This document shows positions 22,925 through 29,918 of a stretch of 30,787 bases of DNA, one piece after another. Where the stretch lies: the IMG/VR virus record IMGVR_UViG_3300032322_001369, positions 1 to 30,787 of that record. One strand, 5' to 3'. Each line of letters opens with the position of its first letter. Positions within the stretch are counted from its first letter, which is position 1. The notes under the pieces were generated by a model. That model saw only the letters and a list, made by a program, of their open reading frames with translations. It did not search any database and was not told the origin of the DNA. This DNA comes from a virus. The position numbers and the translations under genes are program-made.

Positions 22925-23992
22925 ATGGATTTCAAATCACTTATTTCTAAAATTAGCTCGTTAGACACACAGGTCGAATCAAAACCTGTTGTAGCGCCAC
23001 AAGAAGTTCTAAGACTAGACGAGGATACAGAATTTAGAGTTCTGGCCGGTATTACTCCTCTCACTGAATCTTTAATTGCTGAAAAGAAATTAACTAAGGC
23101 AGAAAAAGAAAAGAAAGAAGAAGTAGTTAAGTCTATGAAAAAAGACAAAGAAGGATTTGAAAAGCGTTACGGTAAGCGTGGAGAGGAAGTTATGCATGCC
23201 ACTGCTACTAAAGTTGCTAAAAAGAAAGCAGAGTCCGCTGAGAGTGATGAAGAAGCCCTAAACGAATACGAATCAAAAGATGGAAAGTATGTCCATAAAG
23301 GCAAATATGGTTCAGACTACGATGGCAGCGATCATCAAGAAGAACCAAAGAAGAAAGAAAAATCCGGAATGACCGGAGCCGAAAGACGCGATCAAAAGGC
23401 CAAAGATAAAGAACAGGACAAGGCTTCTAAAGACTACGAAAAGAAACACGGAAAAGGTTCGGTAACTCGTCATAAGATGGAAGGTGCCGAATTAGACAAA
23501 GAAAATTTCCAAAAGAAATTTGATTCTATGGTAGAAGCCAAGAAAGACAAAATGTCTAAGAAAGACAAGAAGATGGAAGAAGGTTCTAAACCTGATTTCT
23601 TAGACCTCGACAAAGACGGCAACAAGAAAGAACCAATGAAGAAAGCCGCTGCCGATAAAGGCGGTGATAAGAAAGATGGCAAGAAAGGAATGAGTGCTGC
23701 TCAGGAAAAATACTTTGGCAAGAAGAATGAATCTGCAACAACTTCAAAGAAAGTCGTTGCTGAATCCATCGAAGCACCGTCTAACTTCCGCGAAATGATG
23801 AAGGTCGTTATTGAAAGCGGAGGTCAACAGGCCATCGATCCTTTAGACAAGGCATTGTTTGACTGGGCGACTCGCGTGGCACAGAAAAAATTTACCGAGG
23901 CAACCAAAGCCGAAGTTTATGCCGGCCTAGTCTACGAGAGAATGGGCGGACGTTTTGAAATGTACGATGTACTAAGCGAAGAACAAAAATAA
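22925..23992 (+). CDS. Lys/Glu-rich head-core-type protein
   Basis: A 355-aa protein. About 200 central residues are charged repeats of Lys, Glu and Asp with little hydrophobic content (for example KKDKMSKKDKKMEEGSK), as in phage scaffold or internal proteins. An EF-hand-like stretch, FLDLDKDGNKKEPMKKA, is familiar from marine phage proteins. The C-terminal 60 residues form a compact helical domain (ALFDWATRVAQKKFTEATKA). VAESIE-A could be a head-protease site. It closes the block and is followed by a strong terminator. Confidence 0.6.
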   Translation: MDFKSLISKISSLDTQVESKPVVAPQEVLRLDEDTEFRVLAGITPLTESLIAEKKLTKAEKEKKEEVVKSMKKDKEGFEKRYGKRGEEVMHATATKVAKKKAESAESDEEALNEYESKDGKYVHKGKYGSDYDGSDHQEEPKKKEKSGMTGAERRDQKAKDKEQDKASKDYEKKHGKGSVTRHKMEGAELDKENFQKKFDSMVEAKKDKMSKKDKKMEEGSKPDFLDLDKDGNKKEPMKKAAADKGGDKKDGKKGMSAAQEKYFGKKNESATTSKKVVAESIEAPSNFREMMKVVIESGGQQAIDPLDKALFDWATRVAQKKFTEATKAEVYAGLVYERMGGRFEMYDVLSEEQK

Positions 23993-24011
23993 AATTTGTT
24001 TCTTTAATAAG

Positions 24012-24041
24012 AAAGCCAGTTTTTTGACAACTGGCTTTTTT
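24012..24041 (+). terminator. Rho-independent terminator closing the 18927-23992 block
   Basis: AAAGCCAGTT (24012-24021) pairs perfectly with AACTGGCTTT (24029-24038) across a 7-base loop, followed by a T-run. The stem is 10 bp and lies 20 bases after the stop codon of the Lys/Glu-rich gene. Confidence 0.92.
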
Positions 24042-24060
24042 ATTGACTATATAAAAGACT

Positions 24061-24687
24061 ATGGCAACTTTTGAACCTTTTTTTAATTTTGGATATATCC
24101 AACATAAATTTACCGAGGACGAACTTCGTCCGTTGATCGCAGAAGTAAAAGAGATAAGTCAAGATTTTTCTAAAGCTGTTCCAGCTAATTCTCAGTTAGT
24201 AGGAAATATAAGAAATGAGTTTAGTTTGTTTAAATCTAAAGAACATTTAGAAAAATTATTATTTCCTTTTATCGATGCATACGAAAACAATTATAATTAT
24301 TTTAAAACTGTCGAAGTATTAACATCTAATCTTCCATTCACTTTAGATTCGGTATGGGTAAATTTTCAAAAAAAATATGAATTTAATCCTATGCATAATC
24401 ATTCCGGAGTAATGTCGTTTGTTATATGGATTAAAATTCCTTATTCTAGAGAATCGGAATATAAATTTGCACCAGGTTTCGCTAGCACACGAAACTGTTC
24501 AGGATCATTTGAATTTCAATTTACAAACATTCTAGGTCAAATAGGCGGACAGCTAATAGACTTAGATCAAAATTACGAAAACACAATGATAATGTTTCCT
24601 TCTAAACTAAATCATTGTGTATATCCGTTTTTTTCATCAGATGAATATAGGATAAGTGTAGCAGGAAATTTTTATTTAAAGAGTTGA
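24061..24687 (+). CDS. 2OG-Fe(II) oxygenase-like protein (second of three)
   Basis: A 208-aa protein. Likely ligands are His112 and His114 (NPMHNHSGVMSFVIWI), His185 (KLNHCVYPF) and Arg197 (EYRISVAGNF). It is more distant from the other two copies and lacks their IPxFP start. Like the first copy it lies directly behind a terminator and has no Shine-Dalgarno (ACT before the ATG). Substrate unknown. Its stop codon overlaps the -35 element of the dsbA promoter. Confidence 0.75.
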   Translation: MATFEPFFNFGYIQHKFTEDELRPLIAEVKEISQDFSKAVPANSQLVGNIRNEFSLFKSKEHLEKLLFPFIDAYENNYNYFKTVEVLTSNLPFTLDSVWVNFQKKYEFNPMHNHSGVMSFVIWIKIPYSRESEYKFAPGFASTRNCSGSFEFQFTNILGQIGGQLIDLDQNYENTMIMFPSKLNHCVYPFFSSDEYRISVAGNFYLKS

Positions 24688-24712
24688 TTTATCACAAAAA
24701 TTCTAGTATAAT
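24684..24712 (+). promoter_or_regulatory. Sigma70-type promoter for dsbA
   Basis: TTGATT (24684-24689) and TATAAT (24707-24712) are separated by 17 bases, near the ideal for host RNA polymerase with sigma70. The same pair and spacing occur before gp45 at 28044. It would drive dsbA, whose ATG is 20 bases after the -10, with AGGAGA between. Confidence 0.75.
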
Positions 24713-24731
24713 TAGTTGATAGGAGAATTAG

Positions 24732-24998
24732 ATGGCTAAAATGTATGGTCCGGAAGAAAAAGCTAAGTTAGAAAGACTTATTAATGAAGGCGGAAACGTT
24801 CTTCGTGAAATTGAAGATCTGCAAGAAGGTCTTAAAGAAACCGTAAAGGCAGTATCAGAAGAATTGCAAGTAAAGCCTAGCATTATCAATAAAGCGATCA
24901 AGATTGCACACAAAGACAATTGGAAGTCACACGAAGAAGAGTGGGATGAAATTGAAATGATCTTAGGTGTAACTAAGCGATTGCCCGAGAAAGATTAA
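24732..24998 (+). CDS. dsbA: DsbA-like late-transcription dsDNA-binding protein
   Basis: An 88-aa helical protein, the size of T4 DsbA (89 aa). The segment AIKIAHKDNWKSHEEEWDEI contains the HKDN motif shared with T4 DsbA. In T4 this protein binds double-stranded DNA near late promoters. A strong AGGAGA and a sigma70-type promoter precede it. Its last base is shared with the next ATG (TAATG). This is the phage DNA-binding protein, not the bacterial disulfide enzyme of the same name. Confidence 0.75.
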   Translation: MAKMYGPEEKAKLERLINEGGNVLREIEDLQEGLKETVKAVSEELQVKPSIINKAIKIAHKDNWKSHEEEWDEIEMILGVTKRLPEKD

Positions 24999-25285
24999 TG
25001 ATTAATGAACTTTTTAGACCAACACTCGAATGGATAAAGGATGATTGGCACAGTAACCCGTTCCGTTTTATGGTGGAGATTATCGCATGGGCTATTTCGA
25101 TTGGATGCTCCATTACGATGGCTCTCACGGTACCCAACCCTCCATTACTTATTTTATATCCTATCTGGATTGCTGGTTGTGCTATGTATGCTTGGGCTGC
25201 TCATACTAGGAAATCGTTTGGCATGTTGGCTAACTATCTACTATTGGTAACCATAGATACTGTCGGTCTAATCCGAATGTTATAA
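24998..25285 (+). CDS. Conserved multi-pass membrane protein of T4-like marine phages
   Basis: A 95-aa protein with three probable membrane segments: about residues 24-44 (FMVEIIAWAISIGCSITMAL), 48-66 and 76-93. The N-terminus TLEWIKDDWHSNPFRFMVE and the PNPPLLILYPIWIAGCAMYA part match a hypothetical found in many T4-like cyanophages and pelagiphages. It starts on the last base of the dsbA stop, and its own stop overlaps the late motif ahead of gp43. Function unknown. Confidence 0.7.
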   Translation: MINELFRPTLEWIKDDWHSNPFRFMVEIIAWAISIGCSITMALTVPNPPLLILYPIWIAGCAMYAWAAHTRKSFGMLANYLLLVTIDTVGLIRML

Positions 25286-25288
25286 ATA
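25281..25288 (+). promoter_or_regulatory. Perfect T4-type late promoter motif before gp43
   Basis: TATAAATA matches the T4 late -10 consensus exactly and overlaps the stop codon of the preceding gene. Transcription would start near 25294 and produce a 72-base leader that contains both hairpins described at 25307 and 25336. Late control of a polymerase gene would be unusual. Confidence 0.5.
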
Positions 25289-25306
25289 AAGATACAAAGA
25301 TGGTAG

Positions 25307-25323
25307 GCGTGGCCATAAACCGC
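25307..25323 (+). promoter_or_regulatory. Upstream copy of the gp43 leader hairpin
   Basis: GCG and G (25307-25309, 25311, with U25310 bulged) pair with CCGC (25320-25323) around the 8-base loop GCCATAAA. Loop and right arm repeat in the downstream hairpin: GCCATAAACCGCATA (25312-25326) matches 25341-25355 at 13 of 15 positions. It may be a second, weaker binding site for the same regulator. Confidence 0.4.
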
Positions 25324-25335
25324 ATACTTGGTATT

Positions 25336-25360
25336 TGCGAGCCCTAAATCGCATATGGAG
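25336..25360 (+). promoter_or_regulatory. gp43 leader hairpin beside the ribosome-binding site, likely translational operator
   Basis: TGCGA (25336-25340) and TCGCA (25349-25353) form a perfect 5-bp stem around the 8-base loop GCCCTAAA. The GGAG site (25357-25360) follows 3 bases later. T4 gp43 represses its own mRNA by binding a hairpin of the same shape (5-bp stem, 8-nt loop) at its ribosome-binding site, so autoregulation is inferred. The loop sequence differs from T4's. Confidence 0.6.
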
Positions 25361-25365
25361 AAAAA

Positions 25366-28035
25366 TTGAGTTACGTTGACGCATTCTATGATCGCAACGA
25401 CGACATTATTCGTGTCGTCGAAAGAGATAACAAAGGCAATAGACATTTTAAAGATTATCCTGCCAAACATCTCTTTTATTACAAAGATCCCAAAGGTAAA
25501 TTTACTTCTATATACGGAGAAACGTTAAACAGAGTTTTCTGTAAAAATGTTAAAGAACTCCGCAAAGAATTAGCTATCCATTCAAACAAAAAACTATACG
25601 AGAGCGATATCAATCCCATTTATCGATGTCTCGAAGATCAGTACTTGAATGTCGATGCACCTAAACTTAATGTAGCATTTTTCGATATTGAAGTAGACTT
25701 TGATCCGGAACGAGGCTATGCATCTCCCGAAGATGCTTTTATGCCTATTACTGCGATCGCTGTTCATCTTCAATGGTTAGATACTATGATCTGTTTAGCG
25801 ATTCCTCCTAAGACTCTGTCTTTAGAAGAAGCTAAGAAACAAGTCGAAGAGTTTCCTAATACTATGCTGTTTGATAACGAAGCAGATATGCTAGATACAT
25901 TCTTGGATCTCATAGAAGATGCAGATGTATTAAGTGGATGGAACTCGGAAGGATTCGATATTCCTTATACAGTTAATCGTGTTACAAAAGTTCTCAGCAA
26001 AGAAGATACTCGCAGATTCTGTCTCTGGGATCAATTTCCTAAGAAACGCGAATATGAAAAGTACGGCAAGGCTGCTGTTACTTACGATCTCATTGGTCGT
26101 GTACACCTAGACAGTCTCGAATTATATCGAAAATATACCTATGAAGAACGTCATACATATCGTCTAGACGCCATTGGAGAAATGGAGATCGGCGAAAACA
26201 AAACTGTCTACGAAGGCACACTGGATCAACTCTACAACAATGATTTCCGCAAGTTCATCGAATATAATCGTCAAGATTGTGCGCTGCTAGATAAACTTGA
26301 TAAAAAATTAAAATTTTTAGATCTTGCCAATAAGATCGCACACGAAAATACTGTGTTGCTACAGACTACTATGGGCGCAGTAGCAGTAACTGAACAGGCC
26401 ATTATCAATGAATCACATCGTAGAGGAATGATAGTTCCTAATCGTCCAAAAATGGACGATAGAGGAGATACACAGGCAGCAGGTGCTTATGTTGCCTATC
26501 CTAAGAAGGGCATTCACGAGTGGATCGGATCACTAGATATTAACTCACTATATCCGTCAGCGATTCGTGCCCTAAACATGGGGCCTGAAACTATCGTCGG
26601 TCAGTTGCGTCAAGATGGCACTAAAGCACACATCGAAAGTGAAATATCTAAAGGTAAATCATTTGCTTCTTCTTGGGAAGGAATGTTTGGTAGTTTAGAA
26701 TATTCTGCTGTAATGAATCGAGAAGTTGGGAGAGAGATAACCATAGATTGGGAAGGTGGCGGCAGCGACACCTTGAGTGCATCTCAAATTTACGATTTGA
26801 TTTTTGACAGTAATCAACCTTGGATATTATCTGCTAACGGTACTATCTTTACCTACGAAAAAGAAGGTATTATCCCTGGACTGTTGGCACGTTGGTATAA
26901 AGAACGTAAAGAAATGCAGGCCAAGTTAAAAGAATGTATCCAAGCCGGAAATAAAATTGAAGAAGAGTATTGGGACAAACGTCAATTGGTTAAGAAGATT
27001 AACCTAAACTCACTTTACGGTGCTATTCTTAATCCCGGCTGTAGATTCTTTGATAACAGGATCGGACAAAGTACAACTCTTACTGGACGTCAAATTGCCA
27101 AACATATGGCAAGTAAAGTTAATGAAATTATCACTGGAGAATATGATCACGTTGGTAAATCGATCATCTACGGTGACACAGACTCTTGTTACTTCTCTGC
27201 GTATAGTACGTTAAAGAAGGACATCGAGAAAGGCGCGATTCCTTGGACTAGGGAAAGCGTTATTGAACTTTACGACACTATAGGAGAAACTGTAAATGGT
27301 ACCTTTATCAGATTCATGCAAGACGCATTCCACGTCCCAAAAACTCGAGGAGAGGTCATTAAAGCAGGTCGCGAGATTGTTGCTTCCAAAGGATTATTCA
27401 TTACAAAAAAACGATATGCAGTTCTCTACTACGACAAAGAAGGGAAACGAACAGACGTCGACGGCAAGCCGGGAAAGATCAAAGCAATGGGGCTTGACCT
27501 CAAGCGGTCAGATACCCCGGTTGTTATCCAAGACTTCTTAAGTAATGTACTCGAAAGAGTTCTTACAGGACAAAGTAAAGAAGAAGTTTTAGAATACATT
27601 ACTGATTTTCGAACTGAGTTTAAAACTAGACCTGGTTGGGAGAAAGGTTCGCCCAAACGTGCTAATAATATCACAGAATATGCAGCCAAAGAGAAAAAAG
27701 CTGGTAAGGCCAATATGCCCGGACACGTTCGTGCTAGTCTTAATTGGAATACACTAAAGCGTATGATGGATGACAAATATTCTATGAACATCACAGACGG
27801 TGCTAAAGTTATCGTTTGTAAAATCAAAGACAATCCTATGGCATATACTTCAGTAGCATATCCTGTTGATGAACTGCGTTTACCTCAATGGTTCAAAGAC
27901 CTACCTTTCGACGATGCTGAAATGGAAACTACAGTCATCGACGAAAAATTAGAAAACCTTATTGGTGTTTTGGAATGGGACATCAGCTCGACAAGGTCGG
28001 ATAACACATTCAGCAAATTATTTGATTTTGAGTGA
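25366..28035 (+). CDS. 43: Family B DNA polymerase (T4 gp43)
   Basis: An 889-aa replicative polymerase (T4 gp43 is 898 aa) with 3'-5' exonuclease. Exo I is FFDIEVD (105-111; Asp107, Glu109), Exo II WNSEGFDIP (192-200) and Exo III YNRQD (300-304). Polymerase motif A is DINSLYPS (391-398), motif B KKINLNSLYG (543-552) and motif C YGDTDS (602-607). The C-terminus (TFSKLFDFE) is a likely clamp-binding peptide. The start is TTG 25366 with GGAG 5 bases upstream; SYVDAFYDRNDDIIRVVER matches the usual N-terminus of relatives. The weak start plus a leader hairpin suggest translational restraint. Confidence 0.97.
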   Translation: MSYVDAFYDRNDDIIRVVERDNKGNRHFKDYPAKHLFYYKDPKGKFTSIYGETLNRVFCKNVKELRKELAIHSNKKLYESDINPIYRCLEDQYLNVDAPKLNVAFFDIEVDFDPERGYASPEDAFMPITAIAVHLQWLDTMICLAIPPKTLSLEEAKKQVEEFPNTMLFDNEADMLDTFLDLIEDADVLSGWNSEGFDIPYTVNRVTKVLSKEDTRRFCLWDQFPKKREYEKYGKAAVTYDLIGRVHLDSLELYRKYTYEERHTYRLDAIGEMEIGENKTVYEGTLDQLYNNDFRKFIEYNRQDCALLDKLDKKLKFLDLANKIAHENTVLLQTTMGAVAVTEQAIINESHRRGMIVPNRPKMDDRGDTQAAGAYVAYPKKGIHEWIGSLDINSLYPSAIRALNMGPETIVGQLRQDGTKAHIESEISKGKSFASSWEGMFGSLEYSAVMNREVGREITIDWEGGGSDTLSASQIYDLIFDSNQPWILSANGTIFTYEKEGIIPGLLARWYKERKEMQAKLKECIQAGNKIEEEYWDKRQLVKKINLNSLYGAILNPGCRFFDNRIGQSTTLTGRQIAKHMASKVNEIITGEYDHVGKSIIYGDTDSCYFSAYSTLKKDIEKGAIPWTRESVIELYDTIGETVNGTFIRFMQDAFHVPKTRGEVIKAGREIVASKGLFITKKRYAVLYYDKEGKRTDVDGKPGKIKAMGLDLKRSDTPVVIQDFLSNVLERVLTGQSKEEVLEYITDFRTEFKTRPGWEKGSPKRANNITEYAAKEKKAGKANMPGHVRASLNWNTLKRMMDDKYSMNITDGAKVIVCKIKDNPMAYTSVAYPVDELRLPQWFKDLPFDDAEMETTVIDEKLENLIGVLEWDISSTRSDNTFSKLFDFE

Positions 28036-28043
28036 TTTCAGGG

Positions 28044-28072
28044 TTGATTTTTACTCAAGATCTAAATATAAT
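28044..28072 (+). promoter_or_regulatory. Sigma70-type promoter for gp45
   Basis: TTGATT (28044-28049) and TATAAT (28067-28072) with a 17-base spacer, identical in hexamers and spacing to the dsbA promoter. A TCTAAATA late-like motif (28061-28068) overlaps its -10. AAGGAG follows ahead of the gp45 ATG. Confidence 0.75.
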
Positions 28073-28095
28073 CTTAATATTAAGGAGAATTCTCA

Positions 28096-28833
28096 ATGAA
28101 AGATATTTTACAAGACATCGTAAGCCACACACAAAATCTAGGTTTCCTCACTACAGTTAAAGTCACAGGCTCTGAAGATAAAACACAGGTGTTTTCTATG
28201 GCTGATGATCGTTCAGTTATTATGGAGGGGGAGACTGCGAATCCCTATCCAGATATGCTAGGCACATTTGGTATGCCTCAACTGCAAAAACTAAAATTCT
28301 TGTTAGATGGCGCTGAATACAAAGACGATGCTAAAATCAATGTTACATTCGCAGAACGTAATGGTGAAACTATTCCTGTTGGCATCCATTTTGAAAACAA
28401 AGACGGCGACTTCAAGAACGACTATCGTTTTATGAATCAGGAAATCATCAACGAAAAGATGAAGACTGTTAAGTTCCGCGGTGTTAAGTGGGATGTAGAA
28501 ATTTCGCCTACTGTGGCTGCGGTACAGCGTTTCAACTTCCAGGCAGGTGCTAACAACGAACATCCAACATTCCTTGCCAAAACAGAAGGCGGTAATTTGA
28601 AGTTTATCTTTGGTGATGCTTCAACACACGGCGGTGAGTTTGTATTTGCACAGAATGTTGCAGGTAAACTTGATCGCGGTTGGACTTGGCCTGTACTTCC
28701 AATCTTGAGCATCCTTAAGATCGCTGATGTTAACAACACTAAGATGAGTTTGTCAAACGAAGGTGCTATCCAGATCACTCTAGACAGTGGTCTTGCTACT
28801 TACAAATATATCATTCCTGCACAGGCAGCTTGA
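28096..28833 (+). CDS. 45: Sliding clamp (gp45 type)
   Basis: A 245-aa protein (T4 gp45 is 228 aa) of the divergent form seen in marine T4-like phages. Recognisable segments are FGMPQLQKLKFLLD, PVGIHFENKDGDFKNDYRF, KTVKFRGVKWDVE, WTWPVLPILSILKI and the C-terminal ITLDSGLATYKYIIPAQ. The trimer encircles DNA and tethers gp43; in T4 it also activates late transcription. It follows gp43 by 60 bases with its own sigma70-type promoter and an AAGGAG site, so it can be expressed at higher level than the polymerase. Confidence 0.85.
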   Translation: MKDILQDIVSHTQNLGFLTTVKVTGSEDKTQVFSMADDRSVIMEGETANPYPDMLGTFGMPQLQKLKFLLDGAEYKDDAKINVTFAERNGETIPVGIHFENKDGDFKNDYRFMNQEIINEKMKTVKFRGVKWDVEISPTVAAVQRFNFQAGANNEHPTFLAKTEGGNLKFIFGDASTHGGEFVFAQNVAGKLDRGWTWPVLPILSILKIADVNNTKMSLSNEGAIQITLDSGLATYKYIIPAQAA

Positions 28834-29201
28834 TGATTAATTCTGTAAACAGTTCTAGCAAACATCTATATGCCGCAGGGGGTAGTTCTCTACCCTATGT
28901 GAGCTACAATCCTAGCAATCCTGCACAAGGTATGCTGCGATTAAATGGCAGTGATATGGAAGTGTTTGATGGTAATCAGTGGATGAAGATTTATGCTAGT
29001 TCTGCAAACGTAGGCCTAAATAGTGAAGCTGAAAGTGCTATCGATTGGGCTATTAAAAGACAGCAGCAAGAAAAAGAATGGTACGAATTAGCCTCTTCAA
29101 ATGAATCAGTTCGTATCGCACTAGAACAGTTAGAACAGTCGCGAACAAGAGTAGAACTTACAGCAATTTTAGCGAGATCTGAACAAGTACACCCACTATG
29201 A
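28833..29201 (+). CDS. Conserved T4-like marine phage protein, possibly virion-associated
   Basis: A 122-aa protein. I use ATG 28833, overlapping the gp45 stop (TGATG). The first half is Ser/Asn/Gly-rich with SYNPSNPAQGMLRLNGSDME and VFDGNQWMKI, a pattern seen at the ends of phage structural proteins. The second half is helical (SAIDWAIKRQQQEKEW). I recall relatives in marine T4-like phages labelled hypothetical. It overlaps the third oxygenase gene by 4 bases. Confidence 0.6.
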   Translation: MINSVNSSSKHLYAAGGSSLPYVSYNPSNPAQGMLRLNGSDMEVFDGNQWMKIYASSANVGLNSEAESAIDWAIKRQQQEKEWYELASSNESVRIALEQLEQSRTRVELTAILARSEQVHPL

Positions 29202-29890
29202 CAAGTAAATTTGATGTTATCCCATTATTTCCTTCTCCTTTATATGTTACAGAAATAGAAGGTTTCACCGATGACGAATTAAAATTTGTTCATAGAACTG
29301 ATCTATATTCAAAATATGAAAATACAGATGGTATTCTTGTAGGATCAGATAGGTTTGATATCTTACAATCACCAGAATTACATAGAATAAAATCCTTTAT
29401 AAAACATCATCTACAGAATTATGCTACTGATGTAATGTGTGTTGAAAACGAGCTGTTTCCAACTATAGCCTGGTTGAATAGAACAAAAAAAGGTGCATAT
29501 CATTATCAACATCATCATGTTAACAGTATTGCTAGTGGTGTTTTGTATTTTACTGAAGATCCTGCTCCTATCGAATTTCATACCGATCAAACGTGTTCCT
29601 GGTCGACTTTGAAAATATTTCCAAAAAAATATAATCAATTTAACACACACAGCAATATTATAGAAGTTAAAAAAGGCACCCTAATTATTTTTCCTTCCTA
29701 TCTAGAACATTCTGTGATTAGAACCTCTAATAATATCGATCGTATAAGCCTTTCTTTTAATTCTTGGATATCGGGAACTATAGGCCTTTTAAATCAAACA
29801 AGTTATTTGAATTTAGATTCTCCTACTTTAGAAAACGAAGAAAAAGATAATCTAAATATTCTAAAAGAAAGAAAAAAATTCCTTGACTAA
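29198..29890 (+). CDS. 2OG-Fe(II) oxygenase family protein (third of three)
   Basis: A 230-aa protein closely related to the 13558 product: the N-terminus has VIPLFPSPLYVTE (IIPIFPTAIYKV there), and the core has QHHHVNSIASGVLYF. Likely ligands are His105 and His107, His171 (YLEHSV) and Arg182 (DRISLSFN). It has an extra charged C-terminal tail of about 25 residues. No Shine-Dalgarno is visible; it overlaps the previous gene by 4 bases. The sigma70-type promoter for the dpdA-like gene begins inside its last codons. Confidence 0.8.
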   Translation: MTSKFDVIPLFPSPLYVTEIEGFTDDELKFVHRTDLYSKYENTDGILVGSDRFDILQSPELHRIKSFIKHHLQNYATDVMCVENELFPTIAWLNRTKKGAYHYQHHHVNSIASGVLYFTEDPAPIEFHTDQTCSWSTLKIFPKKYNQFNTHSNIIEVKKGTLIIFPSYLEHSVIRTSNNIDRISLSFNSWISGTIGLLNQTSYLNLDSPTLENEEKDNLNILKERKKFLD

Positions 29891-29911
29891 ACTAAATTTT
29901 ACACTTATAAT
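29883..29911 (+). promoter_or_regulatory. Sigma70-type promoter for the dpdA-like gene
   Basis: TTGACT (29883-29888) and TATAAT (29906-29911) with a 17-base spacer. The -10 ends 7 bases before the ATG at 29919, so the transcript would be leaderless or nearly so, and no Shine-Dalgarno is present. Confidence 0.65.
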
Positions 29912-29918
29912 ATAAAAT

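Noticed and set aside
27429-27833. 134-codon minus-strand open frame inside the polymerase gene
   Set aside because: It is opposite conserved gp43 sequence and has no ribosome-binding site; it is a shadow frame.
28085-28094. GAGAATTCTC palindrome over the gp45 ribosome-binding site
   Set aside because: A 10-base palindrome leaves only a 3-bp stem with a 4-base loop as RNA, too weak to propose control.
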